Part shown: piece after piece, positions 1 through 7,209 of the stretch
Numbering within the stretch: the stretch's first letter is position 1
Layout: each line of letters begins with the position of its first letter
Origin: G965197555 sp965197555
GTDB taxonomy: Bacteria > Chloroflexota > Dehalococcoidia > Lucifugimonadales > UBA3495
Assembly: GCA_965197555.1 (NCBI GenBank)
Contig: OZ240213.1
Coordinates: 1,178,001-1,242,000, forward strand
DNA: 64,000 nt
Direction of reading: 5' to 3'
Made by a program: the position numbers and the translations under genes
Notes under the pieces: model-generated
What the model saw: only the letters and a program-made list of their open reading frames with translations
Told to the model about the DNA's origin: nothing
The model's database searches: none

Positions 1-354
1 TACGTAAATGACTCCCGCCGAGGCCACATAAGGTCCTTCGAGCTTCTCCCAACTGGGGCTCTGGCGCTGGGCACCGACCACGTATTGTGCGACCTGAGGG
101 GCGATCGGCCCGGTATACCCGACGGTATGAAGGTAGATATGCAGGGGAATGTTTACTGTGGCGGGGCAGGAGGTATCTGGGTCATCGACCCGTCGGGAAA
201 CCACCTGGGCACGATAGTACACGGTGAGGAGTCCACCACCAACCTGAGTTGGGGAGACGACGACTGGCAGACCATTTACTTCACCACCCGCAATACCCTG
301 GGACGGGTCCGCGTAAACGTTCCTGGAGTACCGGTGCCTGCTCCGCAACGATAG
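1..354 (+). CDS. SMP-30/gluconolactonase-family protein, C-terminal part (5' truncated by window edge)
   Basis: The frame is open from base 1, so the gene starts outside the window. The 117 visible residues carry hallmarks of the SMP-30/gluconolactonase/LRE beta-propeller family: a YVND-start blade, PDGMKVD (metal/substrate-side loop), GGIWVIDPSG, and the closing NLSWGDDDWQTIYFTTRNTL strand pair followed by a short Pro-rich tail. Members hydrolyse sugar lactones or related esters with a divalent cation; the substrate here cannot be told. The TTG at 85 is only an internal codon, not a believable start, because family homology continues upstream of it. It is followed 71 bp later by a CMD-like gene on the same strand. 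Confidence 0.85.
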   Translation, partial: YVNDSRRGHIRSFELLPTGALALGTDHVLCDLRGDRPGIPDGMKVDMQGNVYCGGAGGIWVIDPSGNHLGTIVHGEESTTNLSWGDDDWQTIYFTTRNTLGRVRVNVPGVPVPAPQR

Positions 355-425
355 TCAACCATTGACGACGGTGTGGCGCACCCCATGGCAGGCCCGGCCT
401 TATTCCTAACCAGCGAGGTAATGTG

Positions 426-974
426 ATGGCACGATTATCTGATGTTGCCAGGGAGCAACTGAATCCCGAAGACCAGAAGTACTTAGACGAAATCGCGGAC
501 AGCAGAGGGAGCGTCCGGGGACCCTACGGTGTCCTCCTACACAGCCCCCAGCTAGCGGCCAGGGTAGCGGCTACCGGCGCCTACGTACGCTTCGACTTCG
601 ATATGCCCAACTCGTTGAAGGAAACGGTGATCCTGGCGACCGCCAAGGAGATCAAGAGCCAGTACGAGTTTACTGCTCATGCCCGTCTCGCCAGGGAATC
701 CGGTGTTACTGACGACACCATTCGCTCAATTGCCCGGGGCACCGCCCCCCAGGACCTGGCAGACGACGAGGAAATCCTGGTCCGCTACACTCAGGAGTTG
801 CTAAGGAACCATAAAATCACGGACCCGACTTATAATGCTGTCAAAGAGCGGTTCGGTGAGCGGGCCACCCTTGAAGTAACGGGGTTGATCGGTCATTACT
901 TACTCGTTGGCCAGATCCTGGCTGCCTTTGAGGTCGACCTAGCTCCGGGCATGACACCGGAATTGCCCGACTGA
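426..974 (+). CDS. Carboxymuconolactone-decarboxylase-like (AhpD-fold) protein
   Basis: A 182-residue all-helical protein of the CMD/AhpD-like superfamily as found in Chloroflexota genomes. The central segment (LKETVILATAKEIKSQYEF, near residues 65-85) corresponds to the CMD core helix, but the CxxC of true AhpD peroxidase partners is absent, so a redox role is not supported. I chose ATG at 426 because GAGG at 414-417 is 8 nt upstream; a GTG at 423 is possible but worse spaced. A paralogue of the same architecture lies at 45166-45714 on the other strand. The exact reaction is unknown. Confidence 0.75.
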   Translation: MARLSDVAREQLNPEDQKYLDEIADSRGSVRGPYGVLLHSPQLAARVAATGAYVRFDFDMPNSLKETVILATAKEIKSQYEFTAHARLARESGVTDDTIRSIARGTAPQDLADDEEILVRYTQELLRNHKITDPTYNAVKERFGERATLEVTGLIGHYLLVGQILAAFEVDLAPGMTPELPD

Positions 975-1040
975 GGCGGCGACAAGCGAATTAGCTTACC
1001 ATTCCGCTGACTCTAGGAGACTCTGCTTAAGGTAGCTTTA

Positions 1041-1079
1041 TGTGCTTCTTCGTCTGGCGTCGGCAGACGAAGAAGCATA
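1041..1079. terminator. Long perfect inverted repeat, probable bidirectional terminator
   Basis: Arms 1043-1056 and 1064-1077 are perfect 14-bp complements around the 7-nt loop GCGTCGG, with weaker pairing extending one or two bases further. The hairpin sits between convergent genes (CMD-like gene ending 974, FAD oxidase ending 1137). No long U-tract follows on either strand. Confidence 0.6.
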
Positions 1080-1136
1080 TATCTAATTCAGTTAGGAATC
1101 CCTAACCGCGCTACCCAGTGAGAGCTGGCAACGGTG

Positions 1137-4079
1137 TCAGGGCAGGGCGTCCCGCAATACCTCTACGATGTGCCGGGCTCTCCGGCCGGTCCCGTGCTCT
1201 ATCTGCTGGCGACAGGACACACCGGTGACCGCTACTTCCCATTCTTCATCTTTTGCATTAACCGCCGGAAATAGCGCTTGGTCTCCGATTTGCATTGAAA
1301 GATCGTAATGCTCCTTTTCGAAACCGAAGGAGCCCGCCATTCCGCAACACCCCGAGTTCACTGGATCAACCTGTAACCCGGGTACCAGCCGTAACGTGTT
1401 CAGCGAGGGAGTGGTCCCCATCGCTGCCTTCTGGTGGCAGTGGCCGTGGAACAGGATTTTCTTGCTGACTTCTGCGAGCTTCAGATTGAGCCGGCCTTCA
1501 TTCTGCAGCTTCGTCAAGAATTCATCGATCATGTAGACTTGGCCGGCAACGGCCCGGGACTTGTCGTCCTTTAGCAAATCCGGGTATTCGTCTCGGAACG
1601 TGAGGACGCAGCTGGGCTCACACCCAACTATGGGCACCCCTCGCTGCGCCACCGGGTGCAACAGGTCTACGTTATGGCGGGCGCATTCGGTGGCGTCCCC
1701 AAGTAACCCCTTGGAAATCATTGGCCGTCCGCAACAAGCTCCGTTGGCCAGTTGCACCTTGAACCCAGCAGCTTCCAGGACCTCCACTGCGGCTTTACCC
1801 ACCTCGGGGTAGTTGTAGTTCATGAAGGTGTCGTTGAACAGGACTACCGTATTCCCGTCCACTCCCTTTTCACCTTGGCCCTCTACGTCTACACTCCCCT
1901 GACCGCTCACCTGCCGCCCCGCAAACCACTTGGGGAAGGTGTCCCTTCGGAACTCTGGGAGAGTACGGCGTTGGTGCACCCCCAGCACGGATCTCAATAG
2001 CAGCTTGCCCAACGGACTCCCCCCAGCCCAGTTGGAGAAGGGGGCAAACCTAGCGCCGATACGGTTGACTCGGTTGATGTTCGCGAACACGCGGTTACGC
2101 AAGGGTCTGGGGTTTGCTTGGTAGTATTGGTCGAGGAATTCGTACTTGAGCTTGGCCATGTCGACGCCGGAGTCACATTCGGCTTTGCAACCTTTGCACT
2201 CCAGGCAGAGGTCCAAGGCTTCGTACAGCCTTTTGCTGGTCAGAGCCCCGTCCGGGAGACGCCCCGAGAGGGCCGCCCGCAGCAGGTTGGCCCGTCCCCT
2301 GGTGGAGTGCTCCTCATCCCGAGTGGCCATGTATGACGGGCACATGGTCCCATCCAGCTTTCTGCATGCTCCCATGCCGTTGCACATTTCCACCGCTGCG
2401 GCGTAGTCGGCGTCCGGCGAAAAATCCAGCGTCGTGGCGGGTGACACGGTTTCATAGGCTTGCCCGTACCGCAGATTTTCGGTCATTGGCGGGCAGTCTA
2501 TGATTTTTCCGGGGTTCATGATGCCCTGAGGATCGAAGGTCCGCTTGACCTCCCTGAACATCTCATAGATGTGCGGACCAAACATCTTCTCGGTCCACAC
2601 CCCACGCACGATCCCATCTCCGTGCTCACCGCTCAAGGAGCCGCCGAACTCGCGGACCAAGTCGCTCACTTGATCGGCGATGGATACCATGGTATTTATC
2701 CCCTCTTGGTTTTTGAGACTAACCAAGGGACGAATGTGCAAACAACCAACGCTAGCGTGGCCGTAGTAGCCTGCCTCAGTGTTGTGACTTCTCACTATCT
2801 CGTCGAAGCGGCGTACGAAAGCTCCCAGGTTCTCCGGGTCTACGGCCGTATCCTCCACATAGGGGATTGGCTTGGCGTCCCCGTGCAGGCTCATCAACAA
2901 TCCCAAGCCAGCCTTGCGGACGTTCCAAACGGTTGTTTGGGCCGCCCGGTCCAGAACGTTGACGCATGCGTAGCTGAGCCTTCGGCGGGTCATGTCCTCC
3001 TGTAGGGCTTCCATCTTGGCCGTTAGCTCGGCCTCTGACTCGCCGTAAAACTCGACCAGAAGCAGGGCACCTGGGTTTCCTTGAATGAAAGAGAGGCTCT
3101 GGGCGTGCCCCAAGGACTCCCTGGACCGGTCCAGCAACATCCTGTCCACCACTTCCACGGAAGAAGGGGCGTGGGTTAACACCTGAGACGTTGCCTCACT
3201 GGCCCGGACTATGTCATCAAAGTGAAGCACTGATAGTGAAGTCATGGTGGGACGGGGGACAAGGTTCAATTTCGCCTCTGTGACCACGCACAGAGTCCCT
3301 TCGGAGCCCACCACCATCCGTGCCAGGTTGAAGTGGCTGTCGTCAACAAACTCGTCCACGTTGTAACCGCTCACCCGGCGCATAATCTTGGGGTATTGGG
3401 CCTCGATCTCTGCTAAGTTGTCCCGCGCCAAGCGCCGTACTCCACGGTAGATGTCCGACTCCAAGCCGCTGCCGCTCAGCTTAGCTTCCAGGTTGTGGGT
3501 GTCGAGGGGCTGGAAGTGCGCCCGAGCCCCGTCAGCGAGGACGGTGTCCACCTCCAGAACGTGGTCCAGGGTCTTGCCGTAGATCACCGAGTGGGCGCCG
3601 CAGGTGTTGTTGCCGATGCCGCCACCGACACAGGCCCGGTTGGCTGTTGTTGGGTCCGGCGCGTACTGCAGATTGTATGGCGCCAGGTGGCGATTGAGCT
3701 GGTCCAGCACTATCCCCGGTTGGACCCGGGCCCACTGTTCTTCCTGGTTGACCTCCAGTACCTGGCGAAGGTACTTGCTGAAATCGATGACTATAGCGTG
3801 GTTCACCGTCTGCCCAGCCAGGCTGGTCCCGCCTGCGCGGGGAAGCAGCGGGACTCCGCTGTCTCGAGCCGTCTCCACCACTGCGGCCACGTCATCGGCG
3901 TCTTTAGGTATCACCACGCCCACCGGCTCCATTTGATAGATGCTGGCGTCGGTGCTGTACAGTACTCTGGAGAAGGGGTCAAAGCGGACTTCACCCGATA
4001 CCCGGCGTTTCAGCTCTTCTTCCAACTCTTTCCGCTCTCTGCCCTGGACGCGGGTTGAAGTGGGAGTTTGGATTGCCAT
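1137..4079 (-). CDS. FAD-binding oxidase fused to 4Fe-4S and CCG domains (GlcD/GlpC-type, YdiJ-like)
   Basis: A 980-residue fusion. Residues about 50-530 form a FAD_binding_4/FAD-oxidase_C module (AGGTSLAGQTV near 81-92, GIGNNTCGAHSVIYG, GSLSGEHGDG, NPGKI). It is followed by two 4Fe-4S ligand sets (from C566 and near 625-635, CLECKGCKAEC) and two CCG cysteine-rich domains (CCGRPM near 780, HGHCHQKA, and GCCGMAGSFG near 911). This is the architecture of D-lactate/D-2-hydroxyacid dehydrogenases that pass electrons through Fe-S to quinone or a soluble acceptor. No signal peptide or membrane helix is seen, so it is probably cytoplasmic and membrane-associated. The particular hydroxy acid cannot be inferred. 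Start ATG is at the family-consistent position. Confidence 0.9.
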   Translation of the reverse strand: MAIQTPTSTRVQGRERKELEEELKRRVSGEVRFDPFSRVLYSTDASIYQMEPVGVVIPKDADDVAAVVETARDSGVPLLPRAGGTSLAGQTVNHAIVIDFSKYLRQVLEVNQEEQWARVQPGIVLDQLNRHLAPYNLQYAPDPTTANRACVGGGIGNNTCGAHSVIYGKTLDHVLEVDTVLADGARAHFQPLDTHNLEAKLSGSGLESDIYRGVRRLARDNLAEIEAQYPKIMRRVSGYNVDEFVDDSHFNLARMVVGSEGTLCVVTEAKLNLVPRPTMTSLSVLHFDDIVRASEATSQVLTHAPSSVEVVDRMLLDRSRESLGHAQSLSFIQGNPGALLLVEFYGESEAELTAKMEALQEDMTRRRLSYACVNVLDRAAQTTVWNVRKAGLGLLMSLHGDAKPIPYVEDTAVDPENLGAFVRRFDEIVRSHNTEAGYYGHASVGCLHIRPLVSLKNQEGINTMVSIADQVSDLVREFGGSLSGEHGDGIVRGVWTEKMFGPHIYEMFREVKRTFDPQGIMNPGKIIDCPPMTENLRYGQAYETVSPATTLDFSPDADYAAAVEMCNGMGACRKLDGTMCPSYMATRDEEHSTRGRANLLRAALSGRLPDGALTSKRLYEALDLCLECKGCKAECDSGVDMAKLKYEFLDQYYQANPRPLRNRVFANINRVNRIGARFAPFSNWAGGSPLGKLLLRSVLGVHQRRTLPEFRRDTFPKWFAGRQVSGQGSVDVEGQGEKGVDGNTVVLFNDTFMNYNYPEVGKAAVEVLEAAGFKVQLANGACCGRPMISKGLLGDATECARHNVDLLHPVAQRGVPIVGCEPSCVLTFRDEYPDLLKDDKSRAVAGQVYMIDEFLTKLQNEGRLNLKLAEVSKKILFHGHCHQKAAMGTTPSLNTLRLVPGLQVDPVNSGCCGMAGSFGFEKEHYDLSMQIGDQALFPAVNAKDEEWEVAVTGVSCRQQIEHGTGRRARHIVEVLRDALP

Positions 4080-4212
4080 AAATTGTCCTCTTCTAGATTT
4101 TCAGTGGTCGGCTATCGGTGTTCAGTCATTTAGGCCCGGCCGGCTGGTGGTTCGTATGATTCTCCGGGGAGATGCTTTTGGCTGGCTTTTCTGCCGTTAG
4201 GGATCCGGTGGT

Positions 4213-4422
4213 TTAAGGGTCCTGCTCCTCCGTTGGTTGCGCTCCATGCAGCGTTAGTTCATCCAACAATTGCTGCGCCCATAGGCGGAGGTAATCTTCC
4301 AGGTCGGCTCCGCAATGGGGGCAGTCCAAGTCGCCGAAACGGAACCTGGTCCCGCAAAGGCTACAGGCTAGGAATTGGGCCAGCCTGGCCAACACCGTCT
4401 GTATTTGGCTCTCAGTCGCCAT
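4213..4422 (-). CDS. Small zinc-ribbon protein, unknown function
   Basis: A 69-residue protein with two Cys pairs in a CSLCG...CPHCG arrangement, which is a zinc-ribbon signature, in an otherwise helical acidic protein. Start ATG at 4422 is preferred over the TTG at 4449 because AGAGGG lies 7 nt upstream of the ATG. It sits about 130 bp upstream of the FAD/Fe-S oxidase on the same strand and may be cotranscribed with it. I do not recognise a specific family. Confidence 0.6.
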   Translation of the reverse strand: MATESQIQTVLARLAQFLACSLCGTRFRFGDLDCPHCGADLEDYLRLWAQQLLDELTLHGAQPTEEQDP

Positions 4423-4550
4423 AGACCAACCCTCTTGCTCCGACCACAAGTCTGATTCATTCTAAACCAATGTGTGCTCTACGGGCTATTCGACGCCTAT
4501 CAAGACCAAGGCACCCTTAATTCTCCACCTAACGGGAACCTCCCAGTGCG

Positions 4551-4600
4551 TCCTGAGCCTGTTGAAGGACGGTGCCGAAGGGTTCACCTCTAACGGACTT
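4551..4600. repeat. Isolated REP-like element related to the 53-54 kb array
   Basis: TCCTGAGCCTGTTGAAGGAC followed by GTGCCGAAGGGTTCACC and TAACGGACT closely resembles the units CCTGAGCCTGCCGAAGGGC / TCACCGCAAACGGACT that fill 53.4-54.3 kb. It lies in the 290-bp intergenic space between the zinc-ribbon gene (minus) and the aminotransferase (plus), the usual location for dispersed palindromic repeats. The rest of that space shows nothing else I can name. Confidence 0.6.
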
Positions 4601-4714
4601 CCCACGGCCTAAGAGATACAAGGTCCTGTATTAAGGCGCGTGACATTGTGGCACGCTTCGAGCCGGTGATACACTGGTGCAACCCACCGGTGAAGCTAAT
4701 CTAACGGAGGATAC

Positions 4715-6094
4715 ATGGCCACACACACTGAATCCCGGGTCAAGGAGCTGCAAGAATCCGCCCTCGAACACCTGTGGGTCTACCTCAGGGAACCCAGTGA
4801 CATGGCCGAAAAGGGGGAGCCTCAGATCTTCGTCAGCGGCAAAGGCTGCCAGGTGACTGACGCGCTGGGCAATACCTTCATCGATGCGATGTCGGGCCTC
4901 TGGCTGAAGAACGTTGGCTACGGGCGCACCGAGATTGCCGATGCCGCTTATCAGCAGATGCTCAAATTGACCTACATGCCCATGGGCACTACCACCGAAC
5001 CGACCATCCGTTTGGCTGAAAAGCTGGCTAGTATCACTCCGGGAGACCTGTCCCGCTGCTTCTTTACCAGCGGAGGTTCCGAGTCGGTTGAGACAGCAAT
5101 GAAGCTGACCCGGGCCTACTTTAAGAGAATGGGAGAACCGGGGAGGACCAAGTTCATCAGCCGGAAGGGCTCCTACCATGGGGCGACCTTCGGCGCTATG
5201 GCGCTGGGGGGCTCGCCGGTGGTCCCCAGAGACGACTACGAACCCCTAATGCCTGGATTTTTCCACGCTCCTCAGCCGCACCCCTATCGATGTGAATATG
5301 GTGGCGAAACACCGGAGGAATGTGCCGACCGGTGCGTTGGGGCCTTAGAGGAGATCATCAAATTTCAAGGGCCGGAGACCGTCGCTGCCGTCGTAGCGGA
5401 GCCGGTATCAAGCCCATTGGGCACCGTGGTGCCAGGGCCCAACTACTGGCCCAAGCTGCGGGAGGTGTGCGATCGGTACGGATGCCTGCTCATCGCCGAC
5501 GAGGTCATTACCGGCTTCGGTCGCACCGGCAAGATGTTCGCCTGCGAGCACTGGGGCGTCACCCCCGATATCATGACCATTGCCAAGGGATTGACCAGCG
5601 GTTACATCCCCATGGGCGGGGCCATCACGCGCAAGTCGATATCCGATGCCTTCGTAGGCAGCCAGAGGACCGCCTTCCGCCACGTTATTACCTTCGGAGG
5701 TCATCCGGTGGCAGCGGCTGCTTCATTGAAGAACATCGAGATCATGGAAGAGGAAGGTCTGGTGGAGAACTCGCGGCGAATCGGCGACCATTTGCTGGCC
5801 GGTTTGAAGGAGCTCAAAGAAAAGCACCAGATCATAGGCGACGTCCGGGGCTTGGGGTTGATGTGCGGCTTGGAGCTGGTGAAAGACCGTCAGACCAAGG
5901 AATACTTCCCAGCCGAGGCTGAGCTGGGCACTCGGCTGACCCAGGGTTTCGCTGAGAACGGGGTGATTCTGCGCGGCGGCGACGTGATCAACCTGGCGCC
6001 TCCGCTGTGCATCACTATGGGCGAGACCGACGACCTCCTCGAGGTATTGGACCGTGTCATCGGCGCGGCATCCCGAGACCTGGGCGCAGAATAG
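4715..6094 (+). CDS. Class III (omega) aminotransferase, PLP-dependent
   Basis: A 459-residue fold-type I aminotransferase of class III, similar to beta-alanine/omega-amino acid:pyruvate transaminases. Visible features are MSGLWLKNVGYGR near the N-terminus, TSGGSESVETAMKL (phosphate-binding), LIADEVITGFGRTG (Asp that contacts the pyridine N) and TIAKGLTSGYIPMGG with the Schiff-base Lys at residue 291. GGAGG at 4706-4710 precedes the ATG. It is a single gene with no pathway partner adjacent, so the amino donor is not determined. Confidence 0.9.
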   Translation: MATHTESRVKELQESALEHLWVYLREPSDMAEKGEPQIFVSGKGCQVTDALGNTFIDAMSGLWLKNVGYGRTEIADAAYQQMLKLTYMPMGTTTEPTIRLAEKLASITPGDLSRCFFTSGGSESVETAMKLTRAYFKRMGEPGRTKFISRKGSYHGATFGAMALGGSPVVPRDDYEPLMPGFFHAPQPHPYRCEYGGETPEECADRCVGALEEIIKFQGPETVAAVVAEPVSSPLGTVVPGPNYWPKLREVCDRYGCLLIADEVITGFGRTGKMFACEHWGVTPDIMTIAKGLTSGYIPMGGAITRKSISDAFVGSQRTAFRHVITFGGHPVAAAASLKNIEIMEEEGLVENSRRIGDHLLAGLKELKEKHQIIGDVRGLGLMCGLELVKDRQTKEYFPAEAELGTRLTQGFAENGVILRGGDVINLAPPLCITMGETDDLLEVLDRVIGAASRDLGAE

Positions 6095-6306
6095 GATTTT
6101 CGGCGGGGGAAGGGCTCTGAATAAGCCCGTGGGATTGTGGCACGGTAAGTTCGGAAAGCGCCCCTCTGCGGTGAATCAGCCCTTACGCTGTCTCCAAGCT
6201 GTCGATCGGCGCCTGGCCTCTAATTGCCGGTTACCATCATTAACGTGGAAATCCAGCATGTAGTGCTACAACTACGCTGTTGGAGATTAGGAACCGAGAG
6301 GCCCCA

Positions 6307-6591
6307 ATGGACGTAAAAGAGGCGGCATGGACGGCGAAAGATTACGTCCTAGGACTTTTCGCCGGAGAGCAGGTTATGAACGTGGGACTGGAAGAGGCTG
6401 AGTTCGACACCCTCTCAGACACTTGGAAAATAACCATCGGATTCTCCCGGCCCTGGGACCAAAAAAATGTCCTAAGCACGGCGCTTGGGGAAGGACGTCC
6501 GGCGCGCACTTACAAGGTAATGCGCATCAACAACGAAAGCGGCAAAGTTGAATCTCTCAAGGACCGCCTTCTGAGAGAAGATACGACGTGA
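6307..6591 (+). CDS. Small protein upstream of a PIN-domain gene, unknown function
   Basis: A 94-residue protein with mixed charge and the segment DTWKITIGFSRPWDQ. I do not recognise the family. ATG at 6307 has GAGAGG 5 nt upstream, and is better than the TTG at 6280. Its stop is only 4 nt before the PIN-domain ORF, so the two are almost certainly cotranscribed. That layout is reminiscent of a toxin-antitoxin or regulator-nuclease pair, but no DNA-binding motif of a known antitoxin class is visible here. Confidence 0.6.
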   Translation: MDVKEAAWTAKDYVLGLFAGEQVMNVGLEEAEFDTLSDTWKITIGFSRPWDQKNVLSTALGEGRPARTYKVMRINNESGKVESLKDRLLREDTT

Positions 6592-6595
6592 GCCT

Positions 6596-7056
6596 ATGCT
6601 CCAAACTGGATTGTTCATCGACACGAATCTTTTCGTACTGCTGGTAGCGGGCAGTGAGGGAAGAGACTTAATTGCTAAGCACCGTCGGCTAGAGGGATAC
6701 TCAGCTAACGATTATGACATTTTGCTGAATCTTCTTCGACCGATTGGCCAAGTGTTCGTAACACCGAATACACTTACTGAGACTTCCAACCTGCTCGCTC
6801 AGCATGGAGAACCGGAACGTTCCCGCCTCATGCGAAGGCTCCGGTCCATCGTCCACGAGAGCGAGGAAGTAGTGGTTGCTAGTGCAACGGCAACCGACAA
6901 CAGCAAATTCGAGCAACTCGGACTGACCGACGCTGCGCTCCTCGAGGTCGCCACCCCCGACACTCCCTTGGTCACTGTCGACTTCGATTTGTACTAGCGG
7001 CCCTATCGAAAGGGGACAATATCGTGGTGAATCTCGCCCAACTCCGAGACCAATAA
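6596..7056 (+). pseudogene. PIN-domain (VapC-like) nuclease gene with probable 1-nt frameshift near its end
   Basis: The first frame (6596-6997) encodes a PIN domain with acidic residues at the expected places: D9 in FIDTN, E62 in TLTET, D112 in LGLTDAAL and D129/D131 in VTVDFD. It stops at TAG 6995-6997 immediately after DFDLY. Reading on in the next frame from 6997 gives AALSKGDNIVVNLAQLRDQ and a stop at 7056, which is the normal last helix/strand of this kind of PIN protein. Inserting one base at about 6995 would restore DLYxAALSKG. Either the gene lost one base and makes a protein short by about 20 residues, or the assembly has an indel. The catalytic acids are retained, so activity is not excluded. 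Confidence 0.7.
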
Positions 7057-7154
7057 CCTGCTTCCGTGCGGGACCGCTGGCAGTCTAAGAAGGCTTGATC
7101 CAGACTGGCCTGCCGAGGATCTTCTTAATTCGATCTCCCGAGGTCTCTTGGGGG

Positions 7155-7178
7155 ATGGTATTTCTACCATAGTATACT
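7155..7178 (+). promoter_or_regulatory. Inverted repeat plus -10-like box upstream of the methyltransferase gene
   Basis: ATGGTA-TTTC-TACCAT (7155-7170) is a perfect 6-bp inverted repeat, directly followed by TATACT at 7173-7178, about 30 nt before the methyltransferase ATG. The layout would suit an operator overlapping a promoter. No convincing -35 box was found at normal spacing. Confidence 0.35.
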
Positions 7179-7209
7179 CGCCCATATCCCTCCAACCGGG
7201 TGGCCATTG

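Noticed and set aside
2460..4058. Long plus-strand ORFs opposite the FAD/Fe-S oxidase
   Set aside because: Shadow frames of a GC-rich gene with clear family motifs on the minus strand.
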